Origin: Thermoplasmatales archaeon JdFR-43
Lineage (GTDB): Archaea > Thermoplasmatota > E2 > UBA202 > JdFR-43
Reading direction: 5' to 3'
Assembly: GCA_002011355.1 (NCBI GenBank)
Contig: MTNE01000151.1
Location: 1 to 27,479 of the forward strand
DNA: 27,479 nt
In this document: one piece after another, positions 12,534 to 21,109 of the stretch
Numbering within the stretch: the first letter of the stretch is position 1
How the letters are laid out: the number at the start of each line of letters is the position of its first letter
Notes under the pieces: generated by a model
Database searches by the model: none
What the model was told of the DNA's origin: nothing
The model's input: the letters and a program-made list of their open reading frames with translations, nothing else
Program-made: the position numbers and the translations under genes

Positions 12534-12953
12534 ATGGCTGATAAGCAGATTATCCAGTATCTACCGTCATATGAAAAGCACAAGCTCGCAATGCTCGAAC
12601 TCGATGAAGTGCCTCCAGAAGTCAAGCGCGAGTTCTGGGGGCTATTAACCAGACATGTGGAGCTGACATTCATCCCCTCCCCACAGGTCCTCAAATCATA
12701 CCGAAGAGATGTGCGCCAGATCCTGAGAATATGGGGATGGACCTGCTCAGATAAACGGACGATGGACGACTTTTTTGAAGAAATGCAGGTTGAATTCCTC
12801 GTTAACAAGATCCTCCTTCCAAAATCGATCCATAGAGGAGAAAGAGAGCTCCAGGCGACGGAAATCAAACGCCTCGAGTCCATCGAGTCATCTGAAAAGG
12901 AACCGTCGAAGGGGATCTCGGCCAAAGTAGGGAAGATGTTCGGAAGAGGGTGA
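12534..12953 (+). CDS. Soluble basic-helical protein of unknown function (139 aa)
   Basis: ATG 12534 follows GGAGGAGGTAAA. No membrane helix. The middle is helical with aromatic and basic residues (VLKSYRRDVRQILRIWGW), and the tail is polar and Ser/Lys-rich. It sits between membrane proteins and could act on their cytoplasmic side. No family recognised. Confidence 0.7.
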   Translation: MADKQIIQYLPSYEKHKLAMLELDEVPPEVKREFWGLLTRHVELTFIPSPQVLKSYRRDVRQILRIWGWTCSDKRTMDDFFEEMQVEFLVNKILLPKSIHRGERELQATEIKRLESIESSEKEPSKGISAKVGKMFGRG

Positions 12954-12957
12954 TATT

Positions 12958-13839
12958 GTGGACGGCATCACTCTTATCTTCATGCTCCTCTTCGGAATGC
13001 TTTTCTTCGCTGTGGTGGCCGTTTACTTCTTCCTGTCCCTGCCAGTTCTGCCATACATCATAAGCAGAATCCTGCAGAGGGACATGCTCGTCGTTCTCGG
13101 CAGAAACGGCCGCATGAAGTTCATGAGTGCTGACTACAAATCGCTCGAGATTGTCAAAAATGCCGCCTGGCTGCCCAAAGAACCGGTTTACTACAACTTC
13201 GCCGGAGTGCAGGTGGCAGTGGTTTACGATGCATGGGGTGTACTTCTCAACCCAGAGATGCTATCAGCCCTCGAAGAGCTTGCAAAGTACGGTGTGAAGG
13301 ATTACGCCGACTTAAAGCTCTTCTTTGATCGCATAAACGATGCAAAGGACAAGCTGAAGATCCTCGAGCCAATTGTTCAGGATGCTTCTCTCCTCATCAG
13401 ATACGGAGTTTACGACAAAAGCGACCTCGATGCTCTCAGCCTCGATTCGCGTACAATCAGCAAACTCAGAGAGGCATACGACAGAGTGGAGGAATATGCA
13501 AACTCGCTCTCAGGGAAGAAGGGAGAGAAGGAGAACAGAAAAGTTACGGCACAGCTCCTCAGAACAATCTCCGACTCTCTAAACATCCTCAGCCTCGAGA
13601 GCGTTGCGGCAAAAGCTCTTACTCTCATCGACATGAACAGCCTTGAGCGCTATTTCTACCCCATGTATCCGCAAGAGATCAAGGCGATGGTTGACGAGAA
13701 GATTGCAGAGATTGCAGAGGACTACAGAGGTGGAGTGGCAAAGGTTGCAGCCTACGCAATTCTCGGCCTCATAGTCCTAATGGGCGGTGCTATTGGCTTC
13801 AGCATCGTGTGGGGGGTTCTGACAGGAGGTGGTGGATAA
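12958..13839 (+). CDS. Membrane protein with large cytoplasmic-type helical domain (293 aa)
   Basis: GTG start after GAGGGTGATATT. A long N-terminal hydrophobic region (about 4-38, possibly two spans) is followed by a mixed domain (40-110) and long helices (110-260). One more membrane helix follows (about 263-288, AYAILGLIVLMGGAIGFSIVWG). The terminal GGGG is the coding reading of the next Shine-Dalgarno site. Likely an assembly or scaffold protein at the membrane; inference only. Confidence 0.75.
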   Translation: MDGITLIFMLLFGMLFFAVVAVYFFLSLPVLPYIISRILQRDMLVVLGRNGRMKFMSADYKSLEIVKNAAWLPKEPVYYNFAGVQVAVVYDAWGVLLNPEMLSALEELAKYGVKDYADLKLFFDRINDAKDKLKILEPIVQDASLLIRYGVYDKSDLDALSLDSRTISKLREAYDRVEEYANSLSGKKGEKENRKVTAQLLRTISDSLNILSLESVAAKALTLIDMNSLERYFYPMYPQEIKAMVDEKIAEIAEDYRGGVAKVAAYAILGLIVLMGGAIGFSIVWGVLTGGGG

Positions 13840-16800
13840 ATGTCATCCGCAGATGCCATAATTGCCGTTTATCAGAGACAGCAGCAACAGCAGCAGCAAC
13901 AGGGGCCGGCGCCTAACATCGACATTCAAGCTCCGTCGACGAGGGAGATGTACAGAGAAGAATATCAGAGAATCTACTCCCAGCCGGAGGTTAGAAAGCC
14001 GATCAGAAATCCCACTTTCGAATCTATACGCGAGACTTCTGTAACACAACCTCAGTCACCAGCAGCCTCCAACATCGACATTCAGGCCCCATCAATGCAG
14101 GAGCTGTTCTGGAAGAAATTCACCGCTGAACCTCCTGAGCGCCCTGAGCCCGAATATGTGAGAATGAGTCTTGATTCTGTTCCTCAAAAAGCCCCACTAA
14201 TCTTTCCATGGTTGATAAGCCAGTTTGAAAGCTTTAAACAATGGGCTACCCAAAAAACAGCCACAGATATATTAAAGGAGAGAGCTGAATCTCTTGAACC
14301 GAAAATCGCTGAGTATGAAAGTGAGGCAAAGCTGTACGAGCAGAAATTGAGTGAATATGGTGAGATAAAGTCACAGTACGAATCACTAATCCAAACCTCA
14401 AAAGAAAAAGGTTGGTTGAGAGAGGCCGAACCAGGACAACTCATCTTTACAGGTCCAGAGGAGGCATTACAAAGATTAAAGTCATATGAGGAAAAACTGA
14501 GTAAAGAGTATTCGGATGTTGTGGGTTCTAAGTCCTTAGAAGAATACAGAAGAGAGGTCAGCGAATATAACACACTGAGATCAGAATACATGGCCCTTGT
14601 CCAAGCTTACAAGGAGAAAGGATGGCTAAAAGAAGCTGAACCAGGACAGCTAATTTTCACAGGTCCTGAAGAGGTGTTGGAAAAACTAAGAGATTACCAA
14701 GAGAAGCTCGACAAAGAATACTCTGAACTTGAGAGAATACATGTAGGGCTGGAAGAGAAGTATTCCAGCATAGCAGCGGAGACATCTGAACTGAAAACGA
14801 AGGCAGAGATGTTTGAAGAACTCTCTCCCACTGTAAAACTGGGAGTTGAAGCTTTTCCAGAAAAGCTCGAAGAGGCTTATCTTGGAGAGAAATGGTATAG
14901 AGAGCATTCAGCATTGTATGAAGCTGGATACTCCCTAGGGAAATTTACCGAGAAGCTACAAAAGGGTATAACAGGAGTCCTACCACTTGAAACTTTTGAA
15001 GTTCATGGTGTAAAAGTTGGCGAAGCTGTGGAGAGTGGTGTTGCAGGTTTTATAGGCTTCCCATTTCTCCTTGGCTCCGAGATACTGCAGGGAGCAGGAT
15101 TGACTGAGGCCGCAATAAGAACTGGAATTGCTCCATCTCCAGAAAAATCAGTCTACAAGGTACCAACAACTACAAGGGAGATACTAAGACCTGTAGGAGC
15201 AAAGAAGGCAGTTGAGCATCCAGCAGAATTTGGAATAGAGCTTGGGACAGCTCTGGCAACTGGAGCAGCTTTTGGTTTAGCCTACCAGAGGTCTCCGGTA
15301 AGGCCAGCAGTTACAAAGATAGACCTCTACGGTCCGAAAGGTGTAAGCATAGGGCTGGAGTTTCAGAGAGGCGCTTACACGGAATTTAAACCAGCCCTTA
15401 CAATAATGAAGGGAGCAGACCGAATCATTTCAAGGTATCCAACAGTAGATTTAGCCAAGATTGGAAGAGAAGGTTTTGCTCCGAAATTACCAATGGAAAC
15501 AGAAATTATAGCCCGCTCCATTGGAGAGGAGGCGCCAAAGATTTACCACGCCAGAGAGGTTAGAAAGAGAACGGTCAAGTCAGGAGTAAAACCCGAAGAA
15601 CTGACACCATTTATCGAGGAAGTGCTGAAAAGACACGAACTTCCACCAAAGGCTGCAAAAGCTATTGTTGATGTGCTACGCACCCAAAAAGCGGAGGTTT
15701 ATGGCAGTGTACCTCAAAAAGCGGCTGCCCAAACTGTTGGCGAAGTAGGAGTTGCAAGGTTACCCAGAGACATAGACATCGAGGTTAGCGATCCACTGAA
15801 ATTCGCTAAGTCAGTAGCAGAGAGAATAAACAGAGAAGTTGGTGAAGAGGTTGTAGAGGCTCGCGGAACAGATGTTATAGTCAAGAAAACTGGAAAGAGC
15901 TTATTCGACATCCACGGTAAGGGCGAAGAGTATTCTACGAGGTCAAAGTACATAGCCTATGGTTTGAAACCAGAAAAATTAGCAAAGACACAAGAAGGAA
16001 TCCAGGCAATAACGCTGAGCGAACAGGCCACGCGAAAACTCGAAGGCAGCATGAGAATATGGCCAGAAGGAGTCGAATATGGACCAGTAAAGGGTAAAAT
16101 TGCCCCACTCCATGAAGGTCGAATGAAAGACATTGCAGACTACTATTTTGCTGAAATGGCAAACATAAAAGGTTTGGAACTGAAAGGAAAGACATCAGAA
16201 GCCCTTGAAGCCAAAGCCCATCTTGAACAATGGCTCGAAATGTGGGGCAAGGACATAGCTAAATCCGTGAGAAAGGCATATGAAGATGCATATACTTCAC
16301 AAGGGGAGAAAGCGCTGATTGCTCGATTTGGAGAAGAAGGAGAAGGATTCAGCAGTCTTGTCAGCAGCCCCATACAACCTGCTGCTGCATTTTCAATGCT
16401 AATTTCATCACCTGTAAAATCTCGGCTAAAATCAGGCCAAGATTATTTCAAGTCCCTAATTGAGTCGCCCATTGAATCTCCTTTCAAATCCCCTATCGAA
16501 TCAGAATTTCTGTCTGAATTTGAATCTCCCATTGACTCCCTCTTCAAAAAGTCGCCTGCTAAATCACCTTCTCAGTCACCTGCTGAGTCACCTTCAGAAC
16601 TTTCAGAGTATCTCGAGTTGCCCTCTTCATCGCTTGGTTCCTTTAGTGAGATTCCAAGTTATCCAGAAGTTCCCTACTATTCAGTAGAGGCTCCATCTCC
16701 AGTTGAATCTCCTTCTCCAATCGAAATTGAATCTCCAATCGAATATCCGCCAGAGATTCCCGAATCTCCCCCACCCTATCCTCCTGAATATCCACCACCG

Positions 16801-17034
16801 GAGACTCCTCCACCAACATACCCACCAACCGTACCTCCACCTGAGATACCGATTATCCCTCCATTATTGGGAGCTGATTTCCCAGGCCTCTGGGGAAGAG
16901 AGCCCGTTTACCCAGACTGGTGGAAATACCGGGAACTCGTGCATCCAATCGCCACCCCCTTCCAGCTTCTCGGTTTAGAGAGTAGAGGTGTTAAAAATGC
17001 CAGAAGAAAGAAGAGAAGGAAGAAGAAATCTTAA
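13840..17034 (+). CDS. Giant multidomain protein with nucleotidyltransferase-like motif and Ser/Pro tail (1064 aa)
   Basis: Starts right after GGAGGTGGTGGATAA. A Gln-rich N-terminus contains NIDIQAPS twice (about residues 26 and 78). A coiled coil holds a 70-residue repeat (KEKGWLREAEPGQLIFTGPE at about 188 and a near copy at about 257). A partly hydrophobic middle (about 400-480) follows. YGSVPQ at about 620 and RDIDIEV at about 643, plus SLFDIHG at about 687, fit the G-S ... D-x-D ... D pattern of minimal nucleotidyltransferases, though the gap between the first two is longer than usual. Residues about 840-1005 are SP- then PP-rich and disordered. The end has a Trp-rich motif and a very basic tail. 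Similar long-tailed proteins occur in archaeal integrated elements. Possible structural or protein-modifying role. Confidence 0.75.
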   Translation: MSSADAIIAVYQRQQQQQQQQGPAPNIDIQAPSTREMYREEYQRIYSQPEVRKPIRNPTFESIRETSVTQPQSPAASNIDIQAPSMQELFWKKFTAEPPERPEPEYVRMSLDSVPQKAPLIFPWLISQFESFKQWATQKTATDILKERAESLEPKIAEYESEAKLYEQKLSEYGEIKSQYESLIQTSKEKGWLREAEPGQLIFTGPEEALQRLKSYEEKLSKEYSDVVGSKSLEEYRREVSEYNTLRSEYMALVQAYKEKGWLKEAEPGQLIFTGPEEVLEKLRDYQEKLDKEYSELERIHVGLEEKYSSIAAETSELKTKAEMFEELSPTVKLGVEAFPEKLEEAYLGEKWYREHSALYEAGYSLGKFTEKLQKGITGVLPLETFEVHGVKVGEAVESGVAGFIGFPFLLGSEILQGAGLTEAAIRTGIAPSPEKSVYKVPTTTREILRPVGAKKAVEHPAEFGIELGTALATGAAFGLAYQRSPVRPAVTKIDLYGPKGVSIGLEFQRGAYTEFKPALTIMKGADRIISRYPTVDLAKIGREGFAPKLPMETEIIARSIGEEAPKIYHAREVRKRTVKSGVKPEELTPFIEEVLKRHELPPKAAKAIVDVLRTQKAEVYGSVPQKAAAQTVGEVGVARLPRDIDIEVSDPLKFAKSVAERINREVGEEVVEARGTDVIVKKTGKSLFDIHGKGEEYSTRSKYIAYGLKPEKLAKTQEGIQAITLSEQATRKLEGSMRIWPEGVEYGPVKGKIAPLHEGRMKDIADYYFAEMANIKGLELKGKTSEALEAKAHLEQWLEMWGKDIAKSVRKAYEDAYTSQGEKALIARFGEEGEGFSSLVSSPIQPAAAFSMLISSPVKSRLKSGQDYFKSLIESPIESPFKSPIESEFLSEFESPIDSLFKKSPAKSPSQSPAESPSELSEYLELPSSSLGSFSEIPSYPEVPYYSVEAPSPVESPSPIEIESPIEYPPEIPESPPPYPPEYPPPETPPPTYPPTVPPPEIPIIPPLLGADFPGLWGREPVYPDWWKYRELVHPIATPFQLLGLESRGVKNARRKKRRKKKS

Positions 17035-17299
17035 ACTGGATGATAGAGGTGTAGCGTATGCCTGGATAGTTATACTCATCTCCATCTTCGCCGTAATGGT
17101 CTGCTACACAGTTCTCTATGACCCACTTGTCTACTTTTACGATTATGGAATGTCAAAATACGGAGACAGAGAGGAGTACGCAAATCTAATGAACAATGTC
17201 ATGTACATGGTCCACTATTTCGTTGTTCCCTTCATCATCTCACTCGTGATCTACGGAATAGTCTCGGCAATCAGAAGAGAGGGAGATTACTGGAGGTGA
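16997..17299 (+). CDS. Small two-span membrane protein (100 aa)
   Basis: ATG 16997 lies 6 bases after GAGGTG; the upstream in-frame GTG is part of that site. The gene overlaps the end of the 1064-aa gene by 38 bases. A basic start (PEERREGRRNLKLDDRG) precedes helix 1 (about 20-43), which with its charged leader loosely resembles an archaeal class III signal region. Helix 2 is at about 73-92. Perhaps a minor virion or pilin-like protein. Confidence 0.7.
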   Translation: MPEERREGRRNLKLDDRGVAYAWIVILISIFAVMVCYTVLYDPLVYFYDYGMSKYGDREEYANLMNNVMYMVHYFVVPFIISLVIYGIVSAIRREGDYWR

Positions 17300-17304
17300 T
17301 AGAG

Positions 17305-19971
17305 ATGCGCTCCCTTCTCGTTCTACTTTTTTTGCTTACAGTTATCATAATTCCAGCTCAAGCAGTGAATGTTCTCTACGATGTCGAAAATTCAAATATA
17401 CTCGCCCCTATTTCAGAAAATCAATTCATCGATTTAGATATGTCACTCAAAAGTTTCGAAACACACTACATCAAATTACTAAATTACTCAACAGCACAGC
17501 GTTTTTACTTATCAAACGAATATGTAGTGCCAATTTGTAAAATTGGTAACGAAGTATATTTGATTGCTAATAACATCTCAACAGGTGTTTCTGACCTCAT
17601 TATCGTGAATTCCTCAACTGAGACATTCATTAGGTATGACCTAAACTTAGAGGTAGGGTCAGGAAGCTGTGATGGTAATATTGTATTCTTGTTTGGAAAT
17701 GGATCAATTTACAAACTCGAAAATAACAATCTGATAGAATACCTTCTTGTGATTAACGGAAATATCACCACAGATATTGTCGGTGTTTGTAAGGGCGGCT
17801 ATTGTTTTGTAAAGGCAAACAACGCCTATACTTACGAGAAATACTTCCTAAAGGTAGAATCGTCGTCGATGAATGTGGTTTACGCTAAGAAAGGAAATTT
17901 AGTACCAATAAATGTCTCGAAAACAGAGGAGATTGGATATGAAACGTATGACAGTGGCGGGATTGAAAGATACACTTTCATTTATTCACTGAATAATGGA
18001 ACATTGCAGAAAAATATTGCTCTAAACCTCGAACCAAAAGGGATAACAACAAATGGTAAAACAATTTGGGTAACAGGCTACGATCCGAACAGCAATAACT
18101 ACAAACTTGTCAAAATCAATGCAAATTTATTCTCACTCGAAAGTATTTACATAATATCAGCAGACATTGTAGATTCAGTAACTCACATTGATAGCAAAAT
18201 CATAGTAACAGGAAGGTCTGGAGAGAATGCAAGAGTTCTCGTAGGAAGTTCAGAAAATCCTTGTCAATTCTATCAATGTGAGTACATAGGCCCAGACATA
18301 GTTTATTATGGTCACCAAACACCTTCTTTCGAAGATGTATCAGCAGTACTCCCTTATTTCAAGGAATTCTCTCTTGGAACTGGGTCACCCCTCTCCCCAA
18401 CCTTTGTTGGATATGATAATGTAACAGTACTTTGTCTCAGTGACATAGATCTAGAGGTAAACTCTGCTGTCCTTGCCGACAGAATAGAGTTCAGTTGGAG
18501 TGTTGGTGATGCACCTGCAGGAAGTATAACCTACGATGTCTACCTTGATGGCGTCAAAATCATGAACCAGACAACAGCAACGAACTACACCTACTACTCT
18601 CCAGCTACTGGCTCCCACATGCTCTGTGTCGAGGCATACTGGAATGGATTACTCGCTGATCAAGCATGTACCCTCGCCATATATGAGTCACCATACTACC
18701 TCTACCGAGTTAGAACCGCCATAAAAGTAATGCAACTCAATCAACCTATAGCAGGAGCTCAAGTAGTCGTCAAAGATTCAAACAATAACACTGTTTTTGA
18801 GGGTGTAACAGGATACGATGGCAGAGTGGGTGTCGAGCTATACTACAACCAACGCTACAATGTAACTGTAACTCATGACTCTATAACTACCTCCAGAACA
18901 TTCTATCCAACTCAACAAGAGTTCATTATCTACCTCCCTTCGTCAGCCAGTGTTGGCACGGAAACTCTAACAGTCTATGTCTATGATGAGCTGTCTGGCC
19001 AGCCAATCGAGAATGCCCGCATCATCGCAGGCAACAGCTACGCTCACACCGACAGCTCAGGCAAAGCGACGGTCAGCAGAACTGGAGCCGTAAACATAAC
19101 CGTAAGCTGCCCTGAGAAGGGCATTCCGCCACGCACCTTCTACGTTCCATCTGACCAGAACACCACAACCGTCTACATCGCTCCAAATGTCATCAAAAAC
19201 ACTGTTGTTATCAAGGACATAACCGGAAACTACTACCAACCACTCGTAATCATCAAGAATGGGGATCGTACAGTCACGAAAGCATTCACGGACAAGCAGA
19301 ACCAGCTCGAGACATATCTTGTCGAGGGCATTCCCTACAAGTTTACCCTAATCTCAAACGGAAAGCAGAGGGAGTGTGGCATCTACTACGCATCATCGAC
19401 TGGCACCGTAACCATCGTAGTAGGTGAACTAAAGCTAAAGCCATCAGTCGCCTTGTTCCGAACAACCGTATCCTACGACATAGGCTACGATCCTGACACA
19501 CAGACTGTTTACGGATATTACTATGATAAAGCAAACAAAACCGACTGGGTGAACTTCACGGTCTGGAACTGGAACAAGACAAAGGTCCTCTACTCCTACA
19601 ATGGAACCCCAAACAGCCCTGTGGAATTCACATATCCCTATTCTGGCAATGATAGCGTCATAGTTGAAATTACAGCGAAAAGAGGAGACTACACATTCCA
19701 CGATCTCAAAGTAGCATCGGTTGGTGTCAACCTCAACATACCGATGTTTAGAGGAGATTACAAGCTCGAGCAGCATGCAGCAGCCACAGCCCTTCTTATC
19801 TTTTTCGCCGGTTTATTCAGCTATGTACACTCGAGACAGGGGGCTTTGATGGTCTGTCTGTTTGCGTGGTTCCTGTACATGGTTGGATGGCTGCAGATAA
19901 CGACTGCAATTCTCACAACTGCCACCGTGATCGCGATCTTCGGCCTCTTCGGAAATAGAAACGTGAGGTGA
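17305..19971 (+). CDS. Large secreted, membrane-anchored surface protein (888 aa)
   Basis: ATG 17305 follows GGAGGTGATAG. A clear signal peptide (MRSLLVLLFLLTVIIIPAQA) leads into a beta-rich, perhaps propeller-like region (about 30-370) with many N-x-S/T sequons. Then come an FN3-like domain (about 383-462), two or three carboxypeptidase-regulatory-like beta domains (about 471-550, 551-630, 632-712; for example QPIENARIIAGNSYAHTDSS) and a further beta domain. Three C-terminal membrane helices (about 823-885) anchor it. Size, signal and anchor fit a spike, receptor-binding or adhesin protein. The multi-span anchor differs from the single span of pleolipovirus spikes. Confidence 0.8.
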   Translation: MRSLLVLLFLLTVIIIPAQAVNVLYDVENSNILAPISENQFIDLDMSLKSFETHYIKLLNYSTAQRFYLSNEYVVPICKIGNEVYLIANNISTGVSDLIIVNSSTETFIRYDLNLEVGSGSCDGNIVFLFGNGSIYKLENNNLIEYLLVINGNITTDIVGVCKGGYCFVKANNAYTYEKYFLKVESSSMNVVYAKKGNLVPINVSKTEEIGYETYDSGGIERYTFIYSLNNGTLQKNIALNLEPKGITTNGKTIWVTGYDPNSNNYKLVKINANLFSLESIYIISADIVDSVTHIDSKIIVTGRSGENARVLVGSSENPCQFYQCEYIGPDIVYYGHQTPSFEDVSAVLPYFKEFSLGTGSPLSPTFVGYDNVTVLCLSDIDLEVNSAVLADRIEFSWSVGDAPAGSITYDVYLDGVKIMNQTTATNYTYYSPATGSHMLCVEAYWNGLLADQACTLAIYESPYYLYRVRTAIKVMQLNQPIAGAQVVVKDSNNNTVFEGVTGYDGRVGVELYYNQRYNVTVTHDSITTSRTFYPTQQEFIIYLPSSASVGTETLTVYVYDELSGQPIENARIIAGNSYAHTDSSGKATVSRTGAVNITVSCPEKGIPPRTFYVPSDQNTTTVYIAPNVIKNTVVIKDITGNYYQPLVIIKNGDRTVTKAFTDKQNQLETYLVEGIPYKFTLISNGKQRECGIYYASSTGTVTIVVGELKLKPSVALFRTTVSYDIGYDPDTQTVYGYYYDKANKTDWVNFTVWNWNKTKVLYSYNGTPNSPVEFTYPYSGNDSVIVEITAKRGDYTFHDLKVASVGVNLNIPMFRGDYKLEQHAAATALLIFFAGLFSYVHSRQGALMVCLFAWFLYMVGWLQITTAILTTATVIAIFGLFGNRNVR

Positions 19972-19975
19972 TAGC

Positions 19976-20281
19976 TTGAGCATGGATGATGTGTATAGGT
20001 GGGTTGAGGAAGTTGAGCAGGTTAGAGTTGGAAGAGTTGAGAGTGTAAGGAGAGAACCGAGGAAACAGAGAGTCTGCAAAATCCACGAAATCGATACTCC
20101 GGACATCGACCTCCTCAAAATTTTCTCCGTTGCAGATGAGGTTCACATAATCAAGAACGGCAGCGGTGGAAAGAGGAAGTTCACGGTGAAGATCTTCGTC
20201 GATGGCATCACATCTCCGGTGCCAGAGACGAGAAAAGCGAGCCTCATCGAGAGGTTGTTTGCCAGGCTAATGGGAGTATGA
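19976..20281 (+). CDS. Unknown soluble protein (101 aa)
   Basis: TTG 19976 is favoured: it is 5 bases after GAGGTGAT and matches other TTG-AGC starts in this module; ATG 19982 is the alternative. Helical, basic N-terminal half (EEVEQVRVGRVESVRREPRK) and a short strand region (EVHIIKNGSGGKRKFTVKI). Its stop overlaps the next start (ATGA). Possibly a cytoplasmic partner of neighbouring membrane proteins. Confidence 0.7.
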   Translation: MSMDDVYRWVEEVEQVRVGRVESVRREPRKQRVCKIHEIDTPDIDLLKIFSVADEVHIIKNGSGGKRKFTVKIFVDGITSPVPETRKASLIERLFARLMGV

Positions 20282-20631
20282 GACTCTACCACTTCAGCCT
20301 ATTCATCTTTCTGACAATTATGAGCACGAACATACTCAATTCTCTCGGCGTCTTCAACTACATGCTGAGACTCGACGAGCAAGGAGATTTTCAGTATAAC
20401 AACACGACATTCGTCTTCAGCGTCACGGATCTCAATCCACTGACCTTACTCATGTTAATCTTCCAGCTCATTACGATCTTCTACAAGACACTGACAGTTC
20501 TCCCCTTCCTGATGGAGGATCTCAAGCTACCGACAGGTACGGCTCTTGCAATCAGCAGCATGGTCTGGTTCATCTACGGAATCGGAGCCATTCAGTTCTT
20601 GCTCAATCGCAGTCTCAAAGCATTCGAGTAG
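20278..20631 (+). CDS. Polytopic membrane protein (117 aa)
   Basis: Coupled start (ATGA). Helix 1 about 5-25, an exposed loop with an NNTT sequon, helix 2 about 58-76, helix 3 about 88-110. It is the first of two small membrane proteins between the two giant surface proteins. No family recognised. Confidence 0.7.
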   Translation: MRLYHFSLFIFLTIMSTNILNSLGVFNYMLRLDEQGDFQYNNTTFVFSVTDLNPLTLLMLIFQLITIFYKTLTVLPFLMEDLKLPTGTALAISSMVWFIYGIGAIQFLLNRSLKAFE

Positions 20632-20640
20632 GTGGTGGGA

Positions 20641-20928
20641 TTGAGCTACATAGACTACATCTATCAGGGACCGGAAGGGTTGCTGTATGCAGTGCTTGCT
20701 CCCTTCCTAGATGTCTTCGGTTACTGGTTCTTCGCCATCCTCTACTTCCTCGCTGTTGGAATGATCTGGATAAGAGGACAGGACATCACTCTCCCAGTCG
20801 TGCTCGGCATCATCGTTGGAGCTGCGATGAGCGTCGCTCTACCTGCTGAGGCTCACATGGCCGGATACATCCTGATTGGGTTGGGAATGGCTGTCATCCT
20901 GTATAGAGTTATGAGGAGCCCGGGGTGA
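20641..20928 (+). CDS. Polytopic membrane protein (95 aa)
   Basis: TTG 20641 chosen: GGTGGTGGG lies directly upstream, and in-frame GTG codons at 20632 and 20635 are inside that site. Three hydrophobic helices (about 13-39, 43-62, 68-88; for example PVVLGIIVGAAMSVALP). Likely embedded in the virion or cell membrane with its neighbours. Confidence 0.65.
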   Translation: MSYIDYIYQGPEGLLYAVLAPFLDVFGYWFFAILYFLAVGMIWIRGQDITLPVVLGIIVGAAMSVALPAEAHMAGYILIGLGMAVILYRVMRSPG

Positions 20929-20932
20929 AAGT

Positions 20933-21109
20933 TTGCACGGCGAAATCTGGCTCGAGAATAATTTCGTGGGGATAAGGGTTGGGAAAAAGAAGAGGTACTT
21001 CTCCGACATAGATGAGGCCTTCGAGAATCTGCGCAGAGAGTTCAACAAGGCGGCGAAGAAGTTCTGGGACGAGATAAACGATGAACTGGAGAAGAGGAGG
21101 TTGTTATGA
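20933..21109 (+). CDS. Charged helical microprotein (58 aa)
   Basis: TTG 20933 lies 5 bases after GGGGTGA. The product opens with strands (GEIWLENNFVGIRVGKKKRY) and continues as one long charged helix (FSDIDEAFENLRREFNKAAK). TGA overlaps the next ATG (ATGA), so translation of the 924-aa surface protein is coupled to it. Unknown function. Confidence 0.6.
   Translation: MHGEIWLENNFVGIRVGKKKRYFSDIDEAFENLRREFNKAAKKFWDEINDELEKRRLL

Noticed and set aside
12392..12925. 177-codon minus-strand open frame
   Set aside because: Ser-rich antisense shadow of two + strand genes, with no initiation signals.
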